Source of the DNA: Ciona savignyi
Lineage: Eukaryota > Chordata > Ascidiacea > Phlebobranchia > Cionidae
Direction: 5' to 3'
Assembly: GCA_000149265.1 (NCBI GenBank)
Contig: CH003236.1
Location: 787,775 to 851,774 of the forward strand
DNA length: 64,000 nt
Below, one piece after another: positions 12,553-23,293 of the stretch. The stretch's first letter is position 1. The number at the start of each line of letters is the position of its first letter. The notes below the pieces were generated by a model. That model did not search any database, was not told the DNA's origin, and saw nothing but the letters and a program-made list of their open reading frames with translations. Made by a program: the position numbers and the translations under genes.

Positions 12553-13869
12553 TCTGTGCAGTTACGTATAGTGTAAAGAACTGTTTAATCGCTTTATAGC
12601 TGTAAAGTCAAACTATACTTCTCTCATAGTTTGCTTTTTCGCGTCGGAAAATAATCGTTATCGGATCGGCAAGGAATTTAATGATCGTGAAAAATCCTGA
12701 TGGGCACAGCACTGGGAGATACCGTGTATGTACTTATGTAGACCCAAAAAACGTTCGTATGGCTTGCGCAGTTGAATTGTAGTGCAGACAGGCAATTAAT
12801 GTAGACGATCTGATGATCATAACGCGTAAAAATCAGGTGATGCTGCATACCCTGGCAAAATGCCAGGGTAGGCTGGCGTACTCTGCATACCCGCGTTCGG
12901 CGGTACTGACCTACGTCATTAATTTGCCCATAGAAATATTATAATAAATTACTCTATTAATCATAACAATACCATTGTTATCGCGAGTAATTACTGCCTC
13001 GTGAAATATTTTTTGGTTTTTGCAGTGACTGGTTAATATTGCCCTTTGAGTTAAATATTTTAAAACACGCAAGATGGAAGAACATTTGAATATTGCGATA
13101 TCTGCGCGTAGGTGTAACTAGAAGTCCTATTGTGTTACATATATGGTACAACTGATTATAATATACCCACTTTTATGTTTTACTTCAAACTAGTCATAAA
13201 TTATAAATGTACATTATTTCTGCGTATGGTACCAAATATGGAATGTTTAAAACATCCCGCCAATGGAATTTTATGTCTGGTTGGTAGTTTCATGTTTGCA
13301 CATACGTCATAATTCCCAGACTGGTCGTTCGCTTTGCCATCGTAAAAACAAGGGGAATCTGTAACATAACAACACGGGGAATTATTAGGTCATAAATAAT
13401 ACTGTGTACCTCGCTCGGTTGCGCAATAACAATTAATTACAGAATATGTAAAATATCTAAACAATTTTTTCATAATATTTTTCGTCAACTCATTAAAGCT
13501 ACTTAGAAATACAGAATAAAACGGTAAAAAGCAAAAACGATGTCGGTTAAATACGGTTATTTCTAAAATGTTTACTGTGTAAGGATTTGGAATTTGGCAT
13601 TTTAGATATTCGATTTGCAGCTTGTGTCGTTTCCTAAACATGGGATACAACGAAGTTTTGTAACGCAGACCCCTGAGGACTTGATGTTGCTGATTTGGCG
13701 TCGTTTTTTTGCGAAATCCTCTGTCGGCCCTTTCGTTAACTTTTATACGAATGTACTTTGTGGCGCTCACTTTTGTTAACATTTTTACATCCTGGTAACA
13801 TTTTTATCTTATCCTAGTAACATCTTAATATTCGTAGGAAATCTGCAATATCCATTCCTTTAACAGGAC

Positions 13870-14067
13870 TAATTTGTCGGATCCTATATGATCGGTTATC
13901 ACTTGGTCACCTAGAAATATAGAGCAACAACAGAAGAAATGGCACAAGCTGGCTTTTCTACTGCAGCTCTCGCGATAGAGCAAAATGTTTTTATTGCAAC
14001 GGTGGACTCCAAAATTGGGAATACCATGAAAACCCCTAGTTCGAACACGCAAAGTGGTTTCCCAAGT
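13870..14067 (+). pseudogene. BIR-domain pseudogene
   Basis: The plus strand carries a decayed copy of the IAP-2 BIR exon, ending at the same relative splice donor (CCCAA|GTAAG at 14064-14070). The zinc-site segments remain readable: [11 protein letters not shown], then EYHENP, a TAG where IAP-2 has TGG (Trp of the DNPWFEH segment), then FEHAKWFP. Upstream, the QAGF segment is in a different frame and a TGA interrupts the part matching the start of the BIR. Nucleotide identity to IAP-2 exon 2 is high over the last 110 bases. It is a broken duplicate of an IAP-2-like gene; I see no other exons. Confidence 0.85.
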
Positions 14068-14163
14068 AAGAAGAATATTAATTTAATTTGACAAGTGCCA
14101 CAAACAAAGAAAATTATACGACTGACAAACGATAGAAGTTACTGGGTCATTATTATATGCAAA

Positions 14164-14267
14164 CGAAATTCCAAGAGAAGTAATATGATTCATAATATGA
14201 AACGGTTTGGACAAAATATGCTACATATTTCATATATTACTTTTTCTTCTCTTGGAATTTCGATGAT
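14164..14267. repeat. Imperfect hairpin, ~24-bp arms
   Basis: The left arm CGAAATTCCAAGAGAAG (plus TAATATGA) pairs with the right arm TCATATATTA..CTTCTCTTGGAATTTCG about 60 bases later. This resembles a small foldback or MITE remnant, about 100 bases downstream of the BIR pseudogene. No flanking target duplication could be defined. Confidence 0.65.
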
Positions 14268-14279
14268 GTTTATTAACCG

Positions 14280-16420
14280 GTTATACAAGGCCTAAAGCAA
14301 ACGACGATCCACCATAGTCATGAACGAAATGCACTGGTCTTTTATAATACACAGTTGAAACAATCCTATTTTAAATTAAAAAATGGCATATAATTTCAGG
14401 AGGATGTTACCTATTGGATATGATCCATCACATGTTTGGATGACACTGTTGTAATTGTACAGAAATTGTCTGAATCAAACTAAAACACAATTGGACTCTT
14501 TTCAGTAAGTTAGATTTTTGGAGATTAGCTCTTGTCAAAATGATCTACTTTAGATCAGATTTGATAGAATAAATATGTTTAGCATTGTTGTTTCATTATT
14601 ATCTAATACCTACCCACAGGGAATGAGAATTGCCCTAGAATTTTTTTTCTAGATCATAATTGTGAGAGGCAGTTTTCAGAAGGGGTTATCAAATCGGATT
14701 AAAACTTTAAGAATTGTTAAAAATGAGATTTAGAAATGCGGAATTAACAATTTGTGTGGTAAACCTAGGATGTATACTACAGGATAATATTCATGTTTAC
14801 GCATTGGATTTTTTTAAGTCAAATTGTGCGCTTAGCGCGAGTTGGTGGTCTTAGACCGAAACCCCTACGTTCAATGTGGAATTTAATCCAGTCGGGGTAG
14901 TATCACTAGTATATGGGTGCTGGCAGAGACACCCTTCGCAGGTATGTCTCCACAGCGTAAACTTTTATTCACGCCCTCCAGTGGTGCGACTGGACACTGC
15001 GCTGGCTAACCGTACTACTACAGAATAATACGATTCTCGCAGCTCAGACCGGGCCGTTCAAATTCTCACATTATCGAAGTAATATGATTCTAGTGCCGGG
15101 AAAGGTGGATATAGGTCCCGTTCATACCTAATAAATTAAAGTAAGATCTTCTAACCCTATTCTAGGATTGCCTCGCGAATACGTATAGGTAAGCTTCCGA
15201 CTATAGCGACTTATCCTTAGATAATCGCGTGTACACCGTTGATTGTATATTGTATATAATTAAAATTGTTCTTTATTTGGGTAGAACACATTAATCCACT
15301 GGGTTTCGACAAAGTCTAACAAAGCTGCATATAAATTTCCCGAAGACATGAAACACAATAAACTCCTTCCCAGGAATTTAGCACATTTGGAGATTAGTGA
15401 AAGATTTTCCAATTTAAACTACATCTAGTAAAATACTATAGCTAGAACGTTTCACATATATAAGAATGTTATAAAATTACCAATTAAAATACCCTAAAAT
15501 GAATCTTTTGTTTTTGGTTATGATTTTAACTGACATGTCATAAAGTTAAAAAGGTTATTTTACACTTTTTAGGGAAAATTGTAAGTAAGACCTTTGGGTC
15601 TTCACGAATATGACAAAATGTTTGTTTTATTTAACAGGGATTCTATAGTTTGGGTTTGGTAACTCAGGAACATATTAAGTTCTGCTCTAAGAAACAAAAC
15701 TGTTACAATTGCAATGAAACGTTGGACATTTCCCAAGATTTGGTTGTAGTTAGTCTGCCTGGTAATTCACATTATAATGGAGAGTTGCACGTTTTACAAG
15801 ATCATTAAACTATTTGTAAAACATTTTATGTTCATACTTAGCTAGCGCTTATGCACTGCGATTGCGGAAATCGTTTGGAATATTTTATATTGGTAAATCT
15901 AGAACATTCGTTTTTGTTATTAGAATTTAATGGGTTCCTCAGTTTTCAATCCAAACTTGATATTTATATTTTCTAAATGAAACGAACGGGTTGCATGGTA
16001 ACATAACTCCCAGCTCCCAGGTTATATCATATAAAATGTATAACGCTTATATTTGCAAGCAGAAACTTAACCCAAACTTGATATTCATAGAAGCAATAAA
16101 ACTTTTAACCTAATAGAATAAACCTTTTTACCAATGACCTGGCAACGCAATATATCATCATAGAAAAAGTAGATTTCAGTGAAAATAATGTTTGTTTACA
16201 AGGCTGCGGGAATAGAACTAAGGCACATATATGTATATATATAGCAAATATTTTACATTAATTTACACGGTTTTATTTGCATAAAGCAAATGGTAACAGT
16301 TGTAATGCAAAGTTTTTTTACGACAGCGGAGCACAACGTTAAGCTGTTTAAACTTTCCAAAGCTGATGATTATATTTGCGTATCAGACTTGCGTTTTAAT
16401 TTATTCTACGAATAAAAATA
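14280..16420. other. Intergenic DNA, repeat-derived
   Basis: No gene supported. 14690-14730 (GGGGTTATCAAATCGGATTAAAACT) matches the repeat segment at 22960 and 54580. 15233-15320 has a minus-orientation SINE family 1 trace (GGGTAGAACACATTAATCCA). 15640-15700 (GGTAACTCAGGAACATATTAA) resembles 62275-62300. The rest is AT-rich with no clear content. Confidence 0.5.
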
Positions 16421-16429
16421 CGATTTGGT

Positions 16430-18393
16430 TTATCTGCACAATGACTTTCCGCCGTCAATTTTAAATAATTCCCCAGTTATCATTGCAGCTTTATCGGATG
16501 CCAGGAACGTAATCAGATGTGCTACTTCGGACTTAGTTGCTAGTCGATTTGCAAGTTCACTCTCCTCTGCTTTAAACAGTTGTTCTCTACCAGTTTCTTC
16601 GATCGATTCATCGAATATTTGTGTTCGTATTACTCCGGGGCTATAGGATTGTTCGGTTTAATTAGCATTTTGGGAGGATTGGGAAACTGAATTTTATCTG
16701 GGTATGTGGAACGATTAAAATATTATTGTCTAATGCACATAGTCTGGTTGATGTAGATATTACAGCTCACTGCGTGTTTTTTTAAACGTAAATTAATGTG
16801 AATCCACTGGATCGAGACAATATCAGTTCGGTGCCTACGAAAACAACCGAGCAGAAGTGGTCAAACTGAAGATCGGGCGAAGCTTAATTTTACTCAATTA
16901 TTTATGTCTGTTTATTTTATCCTGAATATTATGGGGCCTATTTGATAATCACAACCTGGTTTGTGAAATACGGGTCGCATTCTCGCTCATTCATCGACCG
17001 TCATAACCAGAAGCTCTTACAGCAGACATCAAATACGACACGCGATTACAGTGCACAAAGCTTACCATATTCCGTTGCAGCGAATACCATCCTTTGCCAG
17101 CGCTGCAATGTATAATAAATAATACACAACTTTAATTGTTATGATAATGAAGTTTAACCCCATATGTAAATTTTATAATTTTTTTGTTGGATCAAGATCG
17201 GAACCCATGTTGGGATCGTCCCGGGAGCGTTTTTGTATATGAGTTGGTAAATGTATCGTTCGCGTTAACCATTTGGCCACAAGATTGTTTCATTTAGAAT
17301 TTATAAAGAATGTGGTAAACTAACTGATTAAACAACTACACCCGGGAACAACAGTGGTATTATGTTAAATAGGTTTCGAACGCGGAACCATCTGGATATT
17401 TTTGTACCGCGCATTTGAACTAAAAAGGGTCTGATAGACCCTACTGAAAAGATCCGAATGCGCCTTTATGGTTTGGTGCGTCGCATTTTAGCCGAAAAGT
17501 TGCAGAATTGAAATTGATCGAAAAAAAATCGAAAATTTGACATTACTCACCCGCTGCTGTGTTCTTTGTGAAGTTTACAACAGATGCCTTGCTCATGCTG
17601 TATATCAGCGCTTGTGGATTGCTATATAAGTCGTGTGCAGCACTACACATGTTGATGATGTTTCCTATATCGACGGAATGGATATTGTGGTAAGATAACA
17701 TATTTATTAGCGTAAAAAGTAAAAGTACCAAGTACTTTGGGTACAAAACATATTTTTTGTTACCACAAAAAGTATTTTTGTGATCACAATATAACAGTTA
17801 AAGACTTTTATACAGAATATAATATATATTAGCAATGTGGCTGACATGTATAGGCCTACCAGTAGAACACAAATAAAAAAAATTAAGAAATACATGTGTC
17901 GATGTGTTAAACCCTTACCTTTGGTTTTTATTAAATGGGGTTTCGCAATCTTAGTAAGGTAGATCGGTGCCTTCACATTGATACTAAATACCTTGTCGAA
18001 ATCCTCGCTTGTGTACTGCATAATATTTTTGTAGGTTAACAAAACATAAATATGGGTACAAATAGGACATATCTAATACTAAAAAATAGGATTAATAATC
18101 ATTAAACCGCATTTAAACTAGACGGATGACAACAGAACTTCTACTCAAAAAAACCGCGCAATTCTAGCACTATCAAAACGTTCTCCCAACTTAAACTTGT
18201 TTTCCACTATACGTTAGATTATTACCAAAATTTGCGGTTTTTAAAATATTAACTATTTTGCCTTGTTAACTTAAATTCTATACATATTAAAATTTAATAT
18301 TAAATAAACATTTCAACAAGTCTGCAGAAAATATTTATCTTCAGAAATAAACCACCATTTGTAAAACAAATTTTGTAGGTGTAACCTATATAA

Positions 18394-18428
<35 letters not shown>

Positions 18429-20657
18429 CCTACTTGTGTAATAAGGGAACCAACCACATTAGCTATATATTTTATATAAGTGATCTGTGATTTGTTTTTA
18501 CAAGTGAAAAGGAATTGCGTCTGGGTTAACAAACCAAGCTTGTTTGACAGGTTTGCTAAAAATTATATAGTCTTGTTAGATCGGTGGTTGTCTATAGACC
18601 GTGCTATATAACATTGCTGAATGTTTTAACCCAATTGTAACAGTTTTATTTTGGAAAACATCTACTGATGGATCCCTAAAAGACTATATCAAATTTTTTT
18701 TTATTTATGTTAATTGACACAATTACTTGAAATTGGATAATAAGGTTGGTCGCTATGATAACTAAAATTTAATGCCGAAAAATGAATAAATAATTGTATT
18801 ACGATTCTAGGAAATTAGTGTTAATACAATCTAGGTAATATCAGTTACCATATTTGATAGTTTTATTTAGATTTTATGCCCCTGTCAAAGATTTTTGACG
18901 TAAAAATGGAAAAAAAAACATTACGTGCCCCTTTTCCCAAAAGGGACCGATAAATATTCCGATCGTTGTTAGAGACCATGCTTACATACATATATATATA
19001 TATAGAATACAATTAAAATGTATTTTAAAAAAGTGTTGGTTAAAACATGGTTGCTCTCTTATATGTTTATATCTAGATCATGTTAAATAATATTTCTTTT
19101 GAAATCCAACTCTAAACTATATATTCCCATAAACAGTGTTGTATTTTTGTATTGGAGGTACTTGGTATAGTGAATCGTAGTGTATAAAATTGAAGCGAAA
19201 CATGTCGGGTTATATATCACCAAATAAACGCAAAGAATGTTATAGCCTACATACCAAAGTAAATAAGATAGGATAGAATATTCATGTTATCCCAGTGAAT
19301 GTGAAAACCAAGGGGGTTAACACACGGTCAATCGTTAGATCACCTCACGGGTTACCGGAGCTTTTGCAGTGTGTTGTATATAATAGACACGTTTCTTTAA
19401 TTGGTATAACCCATTAATCCGCTGGGTTCAGGCAATGTCCGTAAAGTGCCTTGCCCAAGGACGCAACCGACTAGATAGCGTCCAGTTTCGCACCTGTAAC
19501 CTTTCGATTGAAACAGGGCACGCATGATCAAAATAACTGTCTGGAAACCTGCACGTATCACTACAGGGATAGAAATTAACGCATTTCCACAACAATCAGT
19601 TAACCAAAACAAACTGACAACAGCAGAAATAAAAAAAATAATAAAAATGGCGCACCTGATCTATTCCTGCAAAGGTTATAATACCAGCATTATTAACCAA
19701 CACGTCAAGTTGTCCAAATGTCTCCATCGTTTTATTCATTAGCGAATCCATATCCTCTTGAATTGTCAGATCGGCCAATACCTCCAAAACCTGTTTAGTT
19801 GGTACAAATATATCGGCACAGCATATTATTTGTTAAAGCCAAATCATGGAACAGGATGAGTTTGCCATCTTGCCCCGTCCCAAAACCCTGTTCTAACGAC
19901 CAAACGTGAGACCTGTCTGCCTTAGTCTATACGATGTACAAAACGCAATTACAATAAAGCGCTTTAATAAAAAAAAACATTAATGAAAACCACAACAATT
20001 GTTATAACTAGTATTCACTAGAGGTATTCAATGATACTCAGCATACTCGATACGCAACAACCAATAAAAATACAATCCGACCGTTGGGAGGTACAACTAA
20101 AACTAACCTTTTGACCCGTTCGGAACGGACAACGATAACAGAGCTCAAACAGTGTGAATTAATGAATATCACGTGGTTACAAACGGCTAGAACGCCTAAG
20201 GCTACAACGTACATAAACATCAGTAAAAACATAGATAAGTGCAAAGTTACACGCATAAAGTGGAAAACTGACTAAAATATAACACACAAAACCAAAACAA
20301 AAATAACCCCAAAACATCACATTAACCAATTCATTACTTTATCTTTTTCTTTTCTATCCTAAGTAAACGGAAAATAAACTAAAATTGTGTCATCACTATT
20401 GATCACCTGCGGTGAACCATTTTCTTTGCAAGCTTTGGCAACTTCGGACAATTCTTCGTGATGAGCTGGAAGTCCAGTGATACACAATGATGCTCCTTGC
20501 TTTGCAAATCCCTTTGCTGTCTCCGCTCCCATGCCCCTGGAACTACCTGTGCGGAACCACTGTTTAACAAATAAAGTTTTAAACTCACATATGTTTAGAT
20601 GTAATGCTAAACTCCGACCTTACCAGTAATGAGTACCACACGCTTTAAAGGTTCCAT
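16430..20657 (-). CDS. Classical short-chain dehydrogenase/reductase, FabG-like (SDR-2), 7 exons
   Basis: Exons in transcript order: 20657-20624, 20546-20407, 19790-19656, 18015-17919, 17664-17551, 17102-17066, 16640-16430. The lengths (34, 140, 135, 97, 114, 37, 211) equal those of SDR-1, again giving 255 residues. It keeps the TG-x3-GIG cofactor loop, NNAG, catalytic Ser and Y-S-M-S-K, plus PGVIRT and GELFKIDGG near the C-terminus. Function by family: NAD(P)H-dependent reduction or oxidation of an unknown carbonyl/alcohol. The fourth intron uses a normal GT donor (GTAAGG), where SDR-1 and SDR-3 have GC. Introns are longer than in SDR-1 because of a SINE (19264-19520) and an old TIR element (18345-18950). 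Confidence 0.88.
17190..17290 (-). repeat. SINE family 2 (tRNA Ser/Leu-like head)
   Basis: Forward strand has CGGAACCCATGTTGGGATCG, then TATCGTTCGCGTTAACCATT and TGGCCAC. On the minus strand this is an A-box-like TGGCCAAATGGTTAACGC followed about 70 nt later by a B-box-like GGGTTCCGA. It matches the cluster at 45450-45915. Confidence 0.65.
18345..18950 (+). mobile_element. Old copy of the TIR/tandem-repeat element, in an SDR-2 intron
   Basis: The start has ACCACCATTTGTAAAACAAA, TTTTGTA and an (AT)n stretch (about 18395-18427), then a GGGAACCAACCACAT block. The end has a GACGTAAAAATGGAAAAAAA block and CCCCTTTTCCCAAAAGGGAC followed by CGATAA. These correspond to the left end and the right-end hairpin of the younger elements near 54.9 and 59.3 kb. 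Internal 335-bp units are absent, so this is a solo or deleted copy. Confidence 0.55.
19264..19520 (-). repeat. SINE family 1, nearly full length, in an SDR-2 intron
   Basis: Forward strand carries GATAGAATATTCAT, AACCAAGGGGGTTAACACAC, a GCAGTGTGTTGTATATAAT block, GGTATAACCCATTAATCCG, TGCCTTGCCCAAGGACGC and CCAGTTTCGCACCTGTAACC with TTTCGATTGAAA. This is the reverse complement of the 33.8-kb copy. Confidence 0.8.
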
Positions 20658-22950
20658 GTCAAATTCTTGCTTTCAATAGAATTCTTAATTAACGCGTATA
20701 TGCTTGTCTGGGCGTTATCCTTTAGCCGGCAGTGTCGCCTTCACTGTAACACGCACGATTGCACAGTGGCTATCTTGTCATGGTCCACCTGCGCGACACT
20801 GTATATATATATGTAGAGAGCCATTTTCTTAAAATCTTGTTTCCTCTCGCATTTAAAACTTAATTGGGAATATGTCGTGGGCTGTGCCCCTCTATGCAAT
20901 AATGCATTTACTTTAAGTAAATATGAAACAATATAACACAATAATTAATACTCCATAGTCGTAACTGAACTTAATTGTTTAAGTGCCTTCAACAATCACG
21001 TGTGTTTATAATCGCAATTACTTATTCAGCGTGTGACAGAGAATAATAATTGGCATCAGGATATTGAAGGCACATAACGCTGGGGTGAACGTGTCAATAC
21101 GTTTTTTAGATGCACTTTTGGTCATGGAACCAACGTGAAATACGACAACGTGCCAAAACAACAGAAGACAACCAGCAACTACATAATTAATTACTTTCCA
21201 GCAGTCAGTTCTCAATGCAAAAGAAACCCTAAACAATTTATAAAAAAACAAAGCAACAACTACGGCTAATAGGTTGAAGTATATTTGTGTTTTATTCCCG
21301 ACCGAATAACTTGGTAGGTTCGTGTGCTGTCGCCACATTTTAGTCGAAGGGTGATACGAAGAAACTGCTCGCTGGTTTGTCGACTATGTTCTTGAAATAG
21401 GCACATTTCGGTCATCGGTCACACCGAGTAAATTAATCGGTTTCCGTAAAACTAAAGAAACGTACCAATCATTCGCAAATTCCCGAATACTTGGTCGAAA
21501 TATTAACCAAAGACAAAACAAACCAACTTTTAGTCATCTTCATTAGTGGTACTAACGAGTTGTTTAATAATTTGTTTCAATTTTGATTGCTGGGCGATTT
21601 TGAACTACAACAAAATTTTTGATCGGTATTTAAATCATAAAATTATCGTTTAATTACATTTTGTATCAGAATGATGCTAATATTCATAAAGCTTTATATT
21701 CAATGCAACTTTGGAGTGACGATTTATTGATCGGGAGTAAACTGGTTAAAATTCAAAAATTTGGGTGGATTATTCACTCCGTTTTATCATATTGACTGAA
21801 AAAGTGACTTACACACAAGCGACATGTTCACTGTCGAGTTAACTATATGTAGAATTGTGGTTCTAATGCTAATCAAATCCCTGTTGACAAAACTTCGGGG
21901 TCAAACCAAATTCGTCACGATCAGCATTGTTTACTCGCTGAGGCAAATGTCGTTGGAAGTGGGATAGTCGGGGGTGTGTGCTTTCGAGGATACGTTAAGT
22001 GACAAGGTTTTCTCTATGCAGTTGCAATTTACAACGCTGCAACATTCATTCATTGTGACTTACAATTTTCAAAACAAATCCAGCCAATCAGCAAACGTCC
22101 ACGAACTGTTATCTTACAAGTTACTAGGCAACAAAGCCATAGAGACCCCAAGTAAAACGGGATGGATTTATCAAAAGTTACAAATAAATATGTATCAAAT
22201 AGTGTATAAAAAGTGTATTAAATAGAATATTATGACTGATGGCTGCAGTTGTATTTTAAATAGCAACTTTTATGGATTCAAAACAAACGAACCGCCGACT
22301 AAAACTAATACTGTATTTTCCCGTGTCTTCCGCACCCAGGTATAACAAACTCACGCATCCGAATTATTACGTCATTATTAAACTCTAGCGTCTCTACCAA
22401 GACTGGCGCCGTTTAGTCCTGTAGCAGCGCTCTGCTTTTGGACGGGTTTTGCCAGAGTAAAAGAAGGGGTAGCATAGATGAAGTATTTTATTGGGTATTT
22501 ACGCAAGGTGCAGCAAGGAAGAGCGCTGTACACAGGGCATAGCTTAAGTAGGTATATAGGTAAAGATATGACAAAGCAGCTAGTCTAAGGAAAGAGTTAC
22601 CAAAATGCTCTCTGATATTATGAAATGTTATACGGTTTATATAAGACATAACAGGAAACACATGTTTCTATACACGAGACGTGGACAGCGTTAATCAGAA
22701 AACTCGCGGGAAATAATTCATCGACTGATCTGTCGAAAACAGGAAAGTAATCGCGACTTCCCATGCACAAAATATGGACACATGGCTTGGCGACTTAATT
22801 GTTAAAATATATAATAATACAATTATAAACGTGTGGGATTCCCACAGTCCTGCAAATTACGTTTTTTTGTAGAGCTACCTTCAAGAGTACTTTTTCGCGC
22901 GGCAATGCGAGCTGCAACACAGACATGTAATGTCGCTAGATAATTGGCAC
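20658..22950. other. Intergenic region upstream of SDR-2
   Basis: No supported gene. A 106-codon minus-strand frame (21018-21338) is hydrophobic, but its start lies in a SINE-like segment and it has no family match. A head-variant SINE trace spans about 21325-21445 (CCACATTTTAGTCGAAGG, GACTATGTTCTTGAAATAGG). Nothing else recognised. Confidence 0.5.
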
Positions 22951-22954
22951 GAAG

Positions 22955-23293
22955 GAGTTATCCAATCAGGTTAAAACTTGCTCTAATTTTGCAACCACCT
23001 AAAATTTTACTAAACCCTCAAGGGTAATTCCAGATATCGGAAAAGATGTGAAAAAAGGCATATTTTTGAGCAGTTTTGGCGTTATCGTCGATATTTCCGG
23101 AATAGAAGAAATATTTAAATCAAAATTCTAAGAAGTTGTAAGATGTACAACATAAATCAGAAAAACATAACTAGAATTTAAATTACCCAGTTTATCTCGA
23201 AAATATCCCTAAAACTAAATATACGTAACCATCAATCATTAATACAATATTATTACGCGTGTGAATGAGGTGGAAACACAAAACTAAGCTTAA
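22955..23293 (+). repeat. ~330-bp dispersed repeat abutting the TIR element
   Basis: Shares blocks with 54570-54894: GGGGTTATCCAATC-type start (here GAGTTATCCAATCAGGTTAA), TTTTGGCGTTATCG, GATGTACAACATAAATCAGA / GATGAACAACATAAATCAGA, and AATTACCCAGTTTATCT / ATTACCCAGGTTATCTT. In both places it ends exactly where CTAGAGAGTGTCAACC starts. Confidence 0.7.

Larger units (their letters stand above)
10459..13860. other. Intergenic region upstream of IAP-2
   Basis: No exon with both splice signals and a recognisable domain was found. Contents: a decayed SINE at 10870-11230, an AT-rich stretch at 12440-12490, a 22-bp perfect palindrome at 12531-12552, and scattered open frames up to 130 codons (13390-13782) without domain signal. 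A cluster of GCGC/CGCG-containing sequence at 11500-11590 is unlike the surrounding AT-rich DNA but has no identified role. Confidence 0.55.

Noticed and set aside
13390-13782. 130-codon minus-strand frame
   Set aside because: No recognisable motif or flanking splice structure. Length alone is not convincing in this sequence.
21018-21338. 106-codon hydrophobic minus-strand frame, possible small membrane protein
   Set aside because: The start codon lies in SINE-like sequence, hydrophobicity is expected from T-rich DNA, and there is no family match.
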